Source: Zygaena filipendulae
Taxonomy: Eukaryota; Arthropoda; Insecta; Lepidoptera; Zygaenidae
Assembly (NCBI GenBank): GCA_907165275.2
Contig: OU015669.1
Location: 5,974,501 to 6,038,500, forward strand
Direction of reading: 5' to 3'
Length of the DNA: 64,000 nucleotides
The notes beneath the pieces were generated by a model, which was not told the origin of the DNA, did not search any database, and saw only the letters and a program-made list of their open reading frames with translations. Shown piece after piece: positions 32,799 to 44,162 of the stretch. Each line of letters begins with the position of its first letter. Position 1 is the first letter of the stretch. Position numbers and translations under genes: made by a program.

Positions 32799-33005
32799 TT
32801 TAGGTAAGCCTTCTTCAATTTCCAAATAAATTATAAGAATAGACAAAAATGATAAACTCTTAAATATAACGACACTTCTCGACGAACGACGATGCGACGG
32901 GATGACTTGCACACAGCGACTACTTCCGTAGTTCCGTCTCACGCGCCGACCGCTGTCATGGCGCTGCCCGTAGTGTTGCCGCTCTCCAAGCCGAGTCTCC
33001 CAACA
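32799..33005 (-). repeat. 5' LTR
   Basis: 207 bp. In minus orientation it opens the element with TGTTGGGAGACTCGG at 33005 downward. The target duplication ATACT follows at 33006-33010. Identity to the other LTR implies recent insertion or recent gene conversion. Confidence 0.85.
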
Positions 33006-33010
33006 ATACT

Positions 33011-35349
33011 ATCTTTATAGTATATTGTATAAATTAATTGCTGTTCGTTTATCTCGCTAAAAGTCGAGAATGGATAGATCGATTTGGCTAATTTTGATCT
33101 TGAAACATTTATGAAAGTTCACTGAAGGTTTAAGAAGTAAACTAGGCTACTTTGGAGTGCCTGCGGGTGAAACCGGGGGCACAGCTAATCTTTTTGTAAT
33201 TCCAAATTATCAGCTTTTCACTAAATGCATAATATGAAAGTATAATACGGCACCTACATTAAAAAAAAAAAAAATTCTGTCTGTCTGTCTGTCTGTTTGT
33301 TCCGGCTAATCTCTGTAACGGCTGGACTGGGCTGGACCGACTTTAACGGGACTTTCACTGGCAGATAGCTGATGTTATAAGAAGTAACTTAGACCACATT
33401 GAAACTTATTGTAATAGCAATAAATTTCAAAGACGGACAAAACTGACATATTATTTCTGCTGCTGGCTGTACGTTACTCCTCTGGCACAGCCGACTTTGT
33501 GCACGTTGGCAGCAATGTGTCAGGAAGTGCGATCCGAGTCTGCGTCGTGGCAACTGGCACCTACAACGTGTGCGCAAGGATCTTCCTACGTGCACTGACT
33601 AATGAGTTGCAACTCGGTAACTATTAGGTACACAGAAAACTGTGTTTTATATATTTTATTTATTAAATTCAATAAATAAACTTTTGAATCTACCGACGAC
33701 ACGGAACCGAGCGCGTGTGACGTCACAATGATATGTTTTATCTATTTTCTATACTAGCTGTCCCCCGCAGTTTCATCCGGCGGTAATTTCTTAGCTCAAA
33801 AGTATCCTATGTAATATTGTAAATACGTTTGTGGCGTCATTGTGTTGTAATCCCGTGCTTGTTGCCGAGAGGCGGTTATTTTTACCAACGAGAAATACTA
33901 TAGGTAATTTACTAGCTGTTTCCCCGCGGTTTCATCCGTGGTAATTTCGGAGTTCCCACGAGACTTCCGAGATAAAAATTACCCAGTGTCCTATTCCAGA
34001 CAATAATCTATCTTTTGGACAAAATCCATCCAATTGCATCCATTCATCCAAATTTTCACATTTACATCATTTATAATAAAATGTTTAGATGCGAATGTTT
34101 GTTTTTTATACATTCACGTCTTCTACTCAACCGGTCATCATGAAATTTTGCATACATTTTGTCAGGGGTACTACAAAAAAGAACATTGGGTATTTTTTAT
34201 CTGGAATTCCTGCGCGAACTCCGAAATTAACGCATAAAAATAGTCCTGAAAAGGACCAAATCTTATTTGATTTGGACAGACGAGAGCGGTTCATTCCAGT
34301 CCAACGGTTCACAAAATGAAGTAAGCCAAACCGCATTCAATAAATATTACGACACGAATACACGATTCCCGGCCCACGTGCTGCACTGTCCCCGCAGTCA
34401 TTCACGTGCAATTCACGTGACTGAACCTCAACTGAGTTAAAGCTAGTTTGACAGTATCAATTTTTAAAGTATTTACTACAATCCTTATCTATTATTTTAA
34501 ATACGAAAGTGAGTTTATTTGTTTGTTACGCTTTCACGTTCCAACGGCTTAACTAATCATGATGAAACGATACACGTTATCGGGGGTGCAGGAAAAAATC
34601 AATATAGGGTACCTACATTTTATTCCGGAATTCCCACGGGAATTCGGGATAATAACGCGGGTTAAAACCGCTAGGAACAGCCAATAAAAGAGGTAAAGTA
34701 CATTAAACGTTATAGACATTTTTCTATTTTTATTTTTTATTTTGTGTATTAATTTTTATTTTACACAGGACCAAAATATGTTACGTCTGTGGTTATTATG
34801 AAACCAGTAACCACGTTAACGACCCGTTTAGTAGATACGCACCACGTTCGTAGCAATAGCCTGTAGGTATTAACTTATTTAACAACTTATTAAATTGGAG
34901 AGTTATTAACTCCTCACTAACCATTTATGGACTTAATGTCTGAATTAAAGATTTTATTATTATTATTATAACACTAGCTGTCCCCTGCGGTTTCACCCGC
35001 GGTAATTTCGGAGTTCCCGTGGGAATTCCAGGATAAAATATAATACATAATAATAAAAATAAAATTGTCTATTACCATCAGAAAGGTGTACAAAAAAACA
35101 TGAAACTTAGCTAATTATAGGCAAAAGGAAGATATATAAACCTTCGTCATGAATCACTTGATCTATTGGTGAAAACCGCATGACAATCCGTTGCGTAGTT
35201 TTAAAGATCTAAGCATACATACGAACAGACAGCGGGAAGCGACTTTGTTTTATACTATGTAGTGATGAACTTTCTGACTTATCTCTTCTTTTAAATTAAA
35301 AATTGGTATTAGTGAATAGGGGCTAGTGCCTAGTTTTAATCCAAACTAG
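33011..35349. other. Intergenic cluster of Lep1 fragments
   Basis: Helitron pieces lie at about 33140-33190, 33755-33800, 33911-34035, 34130-34240, 34495-34685, 34973-35035 and 35088-35260, in both orientations. There is a CTGT microsatellite at 33275-33300 and a LINE-like tail (GAATTAAAGATTTTATTATT) at about 34942. No exon supported. Confidence 0.55.
34375..34419. promoter_or_regulatory. Three CACGTG E-boxes in 45 bp
   Basis: Sites lie at 34375-34380, 34403-34408 and 34414-34419 with GCAGTCATTCACGTGCA. The similar GCAGCACATTCACGTGCA at 29446-29463 suggests that both clusters come from one older repeat rather than from independent promoters. Confidence 0.35.
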
Positions 35350-35752
35350 TGCCTACTATAAATACGATTGTGAGGTTGTTTGTTTGTTACGCTTTCACGC
35401 CTCAACCGAACATCATAAAACGTTGCATACAGTGTAACGGGAACAGAAAAGAACATAAAGTACTTTCATCCCGACGACCCTATTGGCGCAATAAGTCACC
35501 GATCACCATGCCTACCCGCTAATCAAGAGGTTCCGGGTTCGATTCCCGGTGGGGGTGGACTTTGTGTGATGAACACAGGGTTCCATTTTCAATATGTAGA
35601 ATATACCACGTTGGCTTGGTTTCCACGACACAAGCTCATATAGCTTAGTGTGGGATCAAGAAGATCTGTGTTTTGTGAAGTAGTTTATTATTAGGTACTA
35701 TTACCCGAATTTTCGCATAACGCGATTTAAACCGCAGGGAACAGCTAGTATG
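35350..35752 (+). mobile_element. Lep1 Helitron carrying a SINE insertion
   Basis: The 5' part (TTGTTTGTTACGCTTTCACG .. TACTTTCATCCCG, to about 35473) and the 3' part (ATTACCCGAATTTTCGC .. GCAGGGAACAGCTAG, about 35699-35751) belong to one Helitron. Between them is about 225 bp that starts with a tRNA-like SINE. Confidence 0.7.
35474..35600 (+). repeat. tRNA-derived SINE copy inside Lep1
   Basis: A box-like TTGGCGCAATAAG near 35482, then a perfect B box GGTTCGATTCC (35536-35546) in TTCCGGGTTCGATTCCCGGT. The downstream TGATGAACACAGGGTTCC is shared with the copy at 29650. It lacks a 3' tRNA acceptor stem. Confidence 0.65.
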
Positions 35753-35899
35753 TAGGTAAGGTACATGGTAGGTACATAAAACTATAGGACGAATCAATGT
35801 TCCTAAAGTCGCTGATAAGTTCCAACACATTTGCATTGTTGTGTTGTTTGACATAAATAGGTAGGTACCTGAGGTGTTGTGAATTCGAGTGTTATCTGT

Positions 35900-36120
35900 G
35901 ATGGGTGTCACGTGACCGCTGATGCATCGCGTCACTTTTTGGTGCCAGGGCCGGCCTCGGCACGTTGCTTGCTGCCAACCGCGAAGCTGTGCCACGTGCG
36001 ACCTACTTCCATGGCACGTCACGACGCGCCGGATACGCAGCGGTCGGAGGCATGTAGTGTCGCGGATCGCCTTGATTCCGAACGCAACGCGCGCATTCTA
36101 TTTAATTAGTGCCACGTGCA
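35900..36120. other. GC-rich patch with CACGTG sites
   Basis: GTCACGTGACC, GTGCCACGTGCGACC and GTGCCACGTGCAAAC stand out in AT-rich surroundings. Short open frames run through it on both strands without recognisable domains. It could be a small GC-rich MITE or a regulatory patch; undecided. Confidence 0.3.
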
Positions 36121-36225
36121 AACTGATTCGATATTTAAAAATGCGCTAGGTATCTATATTAAATAGGCACGTCACTAGTTTAAAATTAAAAACAACGATT
36201 TTAACTCAGTAATTAGTTCAAACCT

Positions 36226-36485
36226 TTCGGAGTTCCCGCGTAAATTCCAGGATAAAAGTACCCTATATCCTTTTCTGTACCCTTGACAACGTGCAGTATT
36301 CAAAATTTAATGCAGTTTCACCTGCGTTAATTTCAGCGTTTCTGCGGGAATTCTGGGATAAAAAGTATATACCCTTTGTCCTTCTTGTCCTGTACTCCTG
36401 ACAGCGTGTATTTCATGATGATCGGTTGTGTCGGCATGAAAGCGTGACAAACAAACAAACTCTCGCCTTTTTAATAGTAGGTAAT
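36226..36485 (-). mobile_element. Two Lep1 fragments in tandem
   Basis: The first (36226-36300) begins TTTCGGAGTTCCCGCG and the second (36305-36483) GCAGTTTCACCTGCG; both read towards the 5' end on the minus strand. They are joined head to tail with the first one truncated. Confidence 0.6.
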
Positions 36486-37193
36486 GATTTTCTTACTGGT
36501 AATAACTACGAATCTATAGATCTACACAAATATTATAAAGAGGTAAAATGTTAGTTTGGATGTAGTGTGTAATCTCTGGAACTACTGAATCGATTTTAAA
36601 AACTTTTACTGATAGGAAGCTACGTTACCTATCCCTAAATGACGTAGGATAATTTTAACTCGAAACAAGGTATTTAGGTACTACCGGAATCCATACGCTT
36701 GAACCCACGGTAGAAACTGGAATCGTTCCCATACCATGTTATTGTGCCATCGTTAAAAAAAGAAAAACAAGCAAAACTAACTTCAATGACCCTTGACCCT
36801 ATACTAAACTCACGGAAACCTTTCAATTTGACCACAGAGCTCGGAAGCGTCCATGGAATAAACTGCCAAATTTTAATTGCTCGACAAAAAAATTATCACC
36901 GTAGGTACAAAAAGTGTTACAAAGAGCATGGCTGCACGTATTCCATAAAATGTAGCGAATTTATTTATAAATATATGTATATGTAGCGTATTACTAGGCA
37001 CACCACCAAAGACTATAAAACCACTTGACTGCGCATACAGTGCCCCGACGCTCGAAAACTATTAGTATTTTGTCGCCTATGTATAGACTACGGTACTAGT
37101 AACCATTTTAGTTGTGACCAAGTTCCAGACCTGTGTGCACGCTAAATTATTTAAAAAATTTTTGGTTTTGTTTACAATTTATAACGCATAAAA
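36486..37193. other. Region upstream of the THAP exon
   Basis: 36486-37000 holds nothing recognised. 37010-37193 is probably the promoter and 5' untranslated region of the THAP gene: moderately GC-rich around GTGCCCCGACGCTCG, then AT-rich up to the start codon. No TATA box at a convincing distance. Confidence 0.35.
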
Positions 37194-37273
37194 ATGCCTT
37201 CATGCGCAGTAAAGTGGTGCGGGAAACATTCCAAGACATCTAGTTACAAAAAGGATGGCATAACTTTTCATCG
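37194..37273 (+). CDS. THAP zinc-finger protein, first coding exon
   Basis: ATG in the context ATAAAAATG opens 26 codons plus two bases, then CG|GTAAGTAAAT, a consensus splice donor. The peptide has M-P-S-C-A-V-K-W-C and ends G-I-T-F-H-R. This is the N-terminal half of the THAP domain, a C2CH zinc-binding fold for sequence-specific DNA binding that typically starts M-P-x-C-x(2-4)-C and contains F-H-x-F-P. Cys4 and Cys9 are the first two zinc ligands; the distal Cys and His would be on later exons, which I could not find within the window. It could be a host transcription factor or a domesticated or decaying P-element-type transposase, since both carry THAP domains. Confidence 0.75.
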
Positions 37274-40200
37274 GTAAGTAAATACTACGAAAATTATGTT
37301 TGATTTAATCAGATTACGAGCCACGGCAGGGGTCTTCTTAAAATGGTGGTTTGGTGACAGCAAAAGGATAAGTACAGCGCGTTTATGTCTTTTGGAAAAG
37401 TCCCTTTCTTCCATTAGGAAATTCTAATCCTTCTATCTCTTTCTTTCCCTTTGTATTTTTATCGTAAAAATCTGTGATGTTACTTGTACCTATATTGCAT
37501 ACATACGCAACTTGACCTTGAACTGACCAATTACAGCCGGGCATTCTCCTTCGTCCCCCGGCCCGCGGCAGTGAGTCGTGTACTTAGAAGAAATCGGCGT
37601 ATACGCTCTCTAGTGGTTATATGCTCAGTGCACACCACGGACGGCTTAGAACTCATAAATGTTTATATAATCAAATCGTTTATACACCATTCTCCATAAA
37701 TTTGTTAGCCTGATACATATATGTATGGGTGTCCTCATCGCTTCTTTGGCACAAATATTTGCTGAAAACTTTTTATTCCGTTAGATTTTTTTAGAGTTCT
37801 GTTCCAACTAATGCAAAACATTGATCTATATCTAATATTTATTTTATTTATTTAAAAATCACGTTTTATATTAATCACGTGTCACGTTGTTTGTCCGCGA
37901 TGGACTCCTAAACTACCTACTGAACGGATTTTGATAAAATTTTGTAACCATTTATAATATGGCCCAACTTAAAAGATAGAATAGTTTTTATCCCGGAATT
38001 CCCACGGGAACTTCGGCACTAATGCGGGAAACAGCTAATCACCGTAAACTACCTTTTTCCCGCAACCTCCGCGGGAACTCCGAAATTACCGCGGATGAAA
38101 TCCCGGAAGACAGCTAGCACCTCTATAAATACTCAAGACAGACAGACACATAAACGCCTTCAAAAATAGAACCACAAAATTGAAACCTCGAAAAAATATG
38201 TAATTAGTTCCTTTTGGTTAATAGGTGCCTCTATTTTATTAGTTTTATGTCAAAAAAAACTTGTATTTATTCAATTATGCATAGAGTTTAAAGTTTGTAA
38301 AGTTAGAGCCCATCTAACATTTTGGTAATAGATTAGGTACTAAATGATCAAGATCAAGATCAAGGTTCTAAAAAGGGGCAAACAATTCGAGGTATAGCGC
38401 GCTGTAACTTTCTTATAACCCTAATTTGGGCCCACGATTTTGGAGCTTAAAGTGACATAATAGTTATAAGGAAGAGATAAATGACTACTATTAAAGAGTT
38501 ATAATAATGCTATTGAAGCAGTATTTACCACTTAATGTGTATTGTAAGTACCTAATACAAAGGTTAAATGTGCAAGCTAAAGTAGTAAATAAGCTATAAA
38601 ATTCGCTTTAATAACTTTTTTAACAACATATTAGTGCTTCCACGATACTATTTATAGCTAAAGGATATATTGTAAGTATTAAGTAGTAATAAACATCACC
38701 CAAAGTGTTATTATTTCATTTCTTTTCATACTTTTACGTTTCTGCGTTATCGTCAAAATACACTCTACTGAAGTTAATGTAAGTACACCAATTTATTTCT
38801 TTTCTGTACCATTAAATGCTTTATTGAACAGTTTTCGTTTCATTAAGATATCATTCGTAATTCGCGAGATATTAGGGTTCATGTCACTGACCCGTTATTT
38901 TTGGAACCGAGTATATGTCTGACAGTTATAGAGAATTTAATTTGTCAATAATCGGTTTTAGATTAGATACCTACAGGTGTTACATTGTTAATTCTCGCTG
39001 CATTTGCTCAATTTTGAAGCGCCTCTAAAATTAAGTAATTTTGATATTATTATGTAGCAGAAATTACTAAACATTTTTTATTTCAATAATGGTTAAATAA
39101 CAATTCTTGGCACGTCTGTGTGTATTTTAATTAAAACTTTTCAATAATGTAAGTAAATACCTAAAAAGGTTTATGTAGCACCATCAATTTGTTACAATGT
39201 TTAAAACAAAAAAAAACAAAAAATAAGTCGGGCAATAATGCGTTAAGATCTATTTATTTACTTTAAAATTTTAACAGGTTATATTTATTAATGGCGTTAA
39301 TTCTAAACCACTCAAGGTATAACTCTTTTGTGCCTAGTTTAGTGATAAAAAAACTTCAATTTCTACATTACTCAACTTAAAGAAATAATTTGGAGTTATG
39401 AAATCTGCACATAGCGTTTGCCGCCATAAACAAGTAGGTAGTTCTTAAAACCACTGTATTACTTAAGGTTAGCCGAATAACCCCACTATACAACCTGCAA
39501 TGATTAAATGGTGGTTTCTGACTCCTGCAGCACCTAGCTCTATAAGATTTATAATTAACACTTCTATAAACACTACGTATAATAGTTTTCTTGTTAGCTC
39601 TTAGAACTCCATAGAACTCGTTAGGTGATGCAAAGTATTTAACTCACTCTATTTAAGAACTCCAGCCGTTTGTAAGTGTCAGCAGACACGTTACAATTGC
39701 TTTCAGTATTTTATGTTTCCTAAAGCTATAAGAGTAAGTTATACAATAGTTCGGAGCGATTCCAAAATTGCTCCTTAAGTTAATTCCTCTTAAAGGTTCA
39801 ATTATTTATTCTTAACGCCACAGTAGAATCTAAAGTTACTGTCGTAGCTCTTGTAGATATATCGTTTATGAGTACCAAAAAAGGTTTCCCTTAGCGCCAA
39901 AATGTTTGTTGGGATCTATTGAATGGATTCTAAAAATTCTTGGAATGGATTATATAAGTCCCCACGGGGATATCACAATCTATGCCGGCGAAACCCCAGG
40001 GGATTGAGTAGTAATTGTAATCATCTGTCTAATACAGGTTGACCGAGTGATCTCTTTTTTTTTGAAATATTATTAATATAAAAACTACATGATTAATGAA
40101 GCTGAAATTTTCTAGGAGTGTGAAGTTTATAGGGAGTAGACGTCCGTTTTCTTGATGATGATTCATCAATAAAACGGATAATCATGCGGATAATCATGAA

Positions 40201-40630
40201 ATTTTGCATACTACACTTGTCAGGCATATAGAGAAGAAGATAGGGTTTTATAGGGTATACTAAATTGTTTTTATGTTTATGCGCCATTCCCACTGTTATC
40301 TGCTCGTGAATTCTCCACACGTGGGTATTGGCCTTTACTATAAAGATTTTTATCCCTCAATCTTGTTGTTAAGTAGGTATGTATCTTGAGTATGCAAAAA
40401 ATCGGTATGTCAGTATCAGTTAGTCGGCGAACATTGTGTTTGTATACCTATATGTTACTCAATTATTAGGTACTAATAATAACTCACCGCAAACTTTCTT
40501 CATTATAGCACATATAGGTTTAGTTATACCTATGTGACGCTTAAAACAATAGTTCCGTTCAGTTTATACCGTCCTCAAACTTGTGAGAACCGTGTATAGA
40601 ATAATACAGAATAACAATTCAAGACAAGTG
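37274..40630. other. Probable intron or intergenic sequence after the THAP exon
   Basis: AT-rich. 37540-37640 is somewhat GC-richer without a recognisable exon. Lep1 fragments lie at about 37910-38040 and 38045-38120 (3' ends) and 39950-40010. No continuation of the THAP domain with a Cys-x2-His signature was found on the plus strand. Confidence 0.4.
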
Positions 40631-40639
40631 TGGGTACAT

Positions 40640-40750
40640 TTAACAACGTGAGGCGTGGTCCAACATGTGCGTTGGTCGCGAAGATTCGGCGTCGGGCGGC
40701 GCGCGGCGCGGCGTGGCGCGACCTCGTGGCTACAACGTGACCTACGGGCT
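40640..40750. other. GC-rich patch
   Basis: Around 40685-40720 the sequence is almost pure G and C (GGGCGGCGCGCGGCGCGGCG), surrounded by ACAACGTGA motifs on both sides (about 40643 and 40731). It could be a short CpG-rich promoter or a GC-rich MITE. No exon is attached. Confidence 0.3.
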
Positions 40751-40837
40751 AGGGTTGACAACAAACACATAATAGATACAAAGGAAACAATACGTAATAG
40801 TTACATTCCAATCGGCCTTTGATCTTCTTCTTCTTCA

Positions 40838-41110
40838 ATGATGGCGTCTGTTATTTATTTAATTTTAACACATACGATGTTAGCCAAATTGCAACGGTTA
40901 AGAGATACTAGAATGCCTTACGTGCCTACAACTTCTTACAAATCTTCAGAATCCACTTATCAGCAAACAAATCATACCCAGGGTCCACAGGAGATCATTA
41001 AGTATGGTCAAGGTATTATAATTCATGCCAATGACAACGTTTCTCTTAATAATAAAAATATCTTCTACTTCTTCAATTATGGTGGAACGTCAATAACAAT
41101 GTTAGATTAG
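40838..41110 (+). CDS. Unidentified 90-codon open frame
   Basis: The frame has ordinary composition (G-P-Q-E-I-I-K-Y-G-Q-G-I-I-I; ends G-G-T-S-I-T-M-L-D), no domain, no signal peptide beyond a weak hydrophobic start, and no visible splice signals. AATAAA follows at about 41166 (TTTCAAATAAATTG). Possibly a fragment of a retroposed or decayed gene, or chance. Confidence 0.15.
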   Translation: MMASVIYLILTHTMLAKLQRLRDTRMPYVPTTSYKSSESTYQQTNHTQGPQEIIKYGQGIIIHANDNVSLNNKNIFYFFNYGGTSITMLD

Positions 41111-43239
41111 ATCGATCCTTAACTTAAAACATGGTTCTCTTGAAAACCGGTTTCCTGCTGTTTCAAATAAATTGAAATAACGAATAATTTTCTTGCCAGT
41201 CTGCTTTAGTGCAGTTCCCTCCCAGGAAAACTCCTGTACCTACATATTTACGCTTAAAATAAGTACAATACATAAAAAAAGGTTATATTATGTCCGTTTA
41301 TCAGCGCGTTACTCTACTCATGGCTATATCCATGTAGGGCTGTAGTCCGGACGCTGCAGCACAGTCACAATGCCAAAGACAACGATTACACAACATACAG
41401 AATAGGGGGACTACCATCTTCTCTTAGTATTATTTTATAACCTCAGCTTAAAAAATCGTATAATTTATTTCCAATTTATGCATAGGTAGTGAATAAGGGC
41501 GTAATTTCATTGGATAAAATGTCAGTGTAAAGCTATAAGACTCTTGTTTTAGCTAGAATATTCCAAAACAAAAACACAACCAAAAATGTAACGCTAAACA
41601 GTCTTAGCACATTTATTACGAAATATTTGTCTGAAAATCGCACTATCGATTCAAGTTTGACTTGGAACATGATTTTGGTTAACGTTGGACTGAACTAAAT
41701 TACTATACTATAATGTGCTTTACTGTTTCGTTTTGGTAAATTCGTTCCGGAATAGCGCAATCGATCTTTATCTTTATCTTTATCTAGCTATCGTATAGTA
41801 AAACATGAATAAATAATAATTAATCATTAGTTCTCATTTAACTAATATACTTATTACGAATAATTTCAAAAAGAAATAAATAATCAAATCTAATCAAATA
41901 TACTTTATTGCGCACAAACACGTTAATACGTCCAGTAGATAATAGGCGACCTATATTTCCAAAAACCTAAATCGATTAACGTTTGTGAAAAAATGGGTGG
42001 TGGTAAGGCCCTAGATTTATAAAAAGTATCAAAGGTAAAAACAAAAATAATACATAGACTAGTTTGTTTGTACGTCGAAATCACACAAAATATTCAGTGA
42101 TCAGTAGGTAGGTACCTATTAAATTACTTCGTGGTCATAGCTGAGCAGTCACGAGGCTCTGTATCGCTTCCTTATTTTTTGACAGTAGGTATCCACTCGA
42201 ACACGTGATATGGACAAATGTCTGACCAATCAGTTAATAAAAAAAAAAAACAAAAAAATATGAACTTATGTGCCCAAATAAATTTGATAGAGCAATAAAA
42301 CCAATGACTCACTAACTGCAGCACCATGTAGGTAATTAAAATTATCACTTGATTAATAGATTTAAAGATAAGAAGATATTTACCTAAACCACAAATTGGA
42401 ATTTAAAAGATAAAACGATTCAGAATAAATATTAAACATTGTTTTGTTTACAATTAAATACATATATTGATATTTAATTTTTGCTAAATATTTAAATTAC
42501 TTTTTAGTGGAACTTGCTTAGGTACGATAAGAGTACAATTCCTACCTAACTTTGTATTAGAGTGTAAGTTGTAACGTTATGATTGGAACTTTTGTGAGGC
42601 CAAAAGTTTTCACTTCTGTATATTATATTTACTCATTGCAAGCGCTCTTTTTTAAAGCAACTTGTGCCTTATTTCTTATTAGTAAGAGAAATAAAGATAT
42701 TAATGAGTATCACTCAATTATGGACAATGAATTTATTTATTAAAATTACAATTTCCCACTTAATTACAAACATAATATAGTATAATAAGATGTTCAGCAT
42801 AAAAATGGTAAACAAAGCGTACTTTAAGTAAAAATAAGTACATGTTGTGACAACCCTGATAGTGTTAAATTAAATTTTTAAAGCAGTGCATTACAGCGAG
42901 ATGTTTACATTGTCCACCGCCGCAACGCACACCGTACCTAACCTACCGTGCCGTACATGCGCAGCATACCAACTGAAAGTCGCAGTGGGATAAGATAAGA
43001 CAAGATAAGTTGCGCATGAGGATTTGCTCGAGCCGCGAGCGTCGTTGGGACCTACTGGGGTTTGAAGATTACGAGGAAGAAAGAAAATAAAGTTATACTT
43101 AATTATGTTTTTTCTTTCAACGGTAGGTTGAGCTTCTTCGAAATGAAAAAAAAAAATTAAATCAACCGCGCTCAAGAATGTCGTGATGGAGGTTTTTTTT
43201 GTTTTTTGCTAGTTTGTGATCCTCTCCTTACGTCACATT
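41111..43239. other. AT-rich intergenic sequence
   Basis: A reversed LINE-like tail (ATATACTTTATTGCGCACAA, about 41898-41917, reading TTGTGCGCAATAAAGTATAT on the minus strand) is the only recognisable item. TTATCTTTATCTTTATC is a small tandem run near 41770. A GC-richer patch lies at 42910-43040 without an exon. Confidence 0.4.
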
Positions 43240-43600
43240 CAAATCGTCAGATTATTCATATGCTCACTATTCAGTATGTAATTAACCATATCTTAATCTG
43301 ACCCGCTTTAGTATTTCAAGCTATCGATTTTTTGTTTTTACTATTCTGCTCGGCTGTTCTAGACTGAAAGCTGTGTAGAATCACAAAATATAATATAATA
43401 CTGTAGAATGTTCAATAGTCAGACAATTTCGAAACCCCACCAAATCGACATCACAGAGAAAAAGCTTTAAACGTCTAGTCGAACTGAATCTACTCCGCCA
43501 AAACTTCGTCAGCCAAAAAACAAGGGGTGAGCTGTCAGACCATAAAATTTCATACGGCTTAGACATGAAAATCGATTCTTAAGGAGTAAACTATAATTAA
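43240..43600 (-). mobile_element. GGAGTTTACTCC-family MITE, divergent copy
   Basis: In reverse complement it follows the copy at 48627-49089: end TTAAGAATCGATTTTCATG, then ATGGTCTGACAGCTCACC, CCTTGTTTTTTG, GATTCAGTTCGACTAGACG and AAATTGTCTGACTATTGAAC. The far end is degraded. Confidence 0.6.
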
Positions 43601-43643
43601 TTTGAACGATTCTTTTTTTGTTTTTCTGTAACACCCTGTTCCC

Positions 43644-44050
43644 ACTTATCGGGTGTCGGGTCCGGATTTTAATCGGATGTCGGCGCCTCTGTTCACACTT
43701 GTCGGTTGTCGGACACGGTCGAAACTGGTGCCAACACAACAACTCTGCTTGCGCGCCGCGATCTCGCAGTCGACGCACGCACGGGCGCCGCGGGGCGGAA
43801 CAAGGGGTAGCGGGGAGAGGGTTGTCGTCCCCGACATCCGACAAGTGTAAACAGCGCCATACTAACACATAGGCGAGCGAGATCCGACACGATTTTTTTC
43901 CGGGCGTAGAGGAATCGCAAAACAGCCGACATTTCTTGTCGGCGACGACACAAAATGTGTTTTCGACAAGCGTGAATAGCTCCATATAAAATGTTCTGCC
44001 ACTGGAGCATCCGATTAAAATCCGGACCCGACAGTCGACACCCGACAAGT
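43644..44050. mobile_element. ACTTGTCGG-family MITE, copy B
   Basis: Left end ACTTATCGGGTGTCGGGTCC and GGATTTTAATCGGATG; right end is the inverse plus a 7-bp insertion. The interior matches copy A (14558-14969), including GGCGAGCGAGATCCGACACG and TCCATATAAAATGTTCTGCC. Long open frames in several phases are explained by this repeat. Confidence 0.8.
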
Positions 44051-44162
44051 AGCAATGGAATGTTAATTAGGTGGTACTTAAGAAGATTTCAAAGAATTTA
44101 GCGAAGTAATTCAGTCGTGAGTCGTGGGTAAATTGCACCCAGCCATGGGGCATAGATCGCGA

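Larger units (their letters stand above)
29889..33005 (-). mobile_element. Young LTR retrotransposon, non-autonomous, BEL/Pao-like
   Basis: Two direct 207-bp repeats (29889-30095, 32799-33005) are identical by eye and flanked by the same 5 bp, ATACT (29884-29888, 33006-33010). In minus orientation the LTR starts TGTTGGGAGACTCGG and ends CTTACCTAAA. Eight bases inside the 5' LTR is TGGGATTGTC (32781-32790), a possible primer-binding site, and TTGGCGTTCTGACATGAC follows, recalling the leader of BEL/Pao elements. The 2.7-kb interior has no recognisable gag, protease, reverse transcriptase or integrase, so proteins would have to come from a relative. The family call rests on LTR start, 5-bp duplication and leader only. 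Confidence 0.85.
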
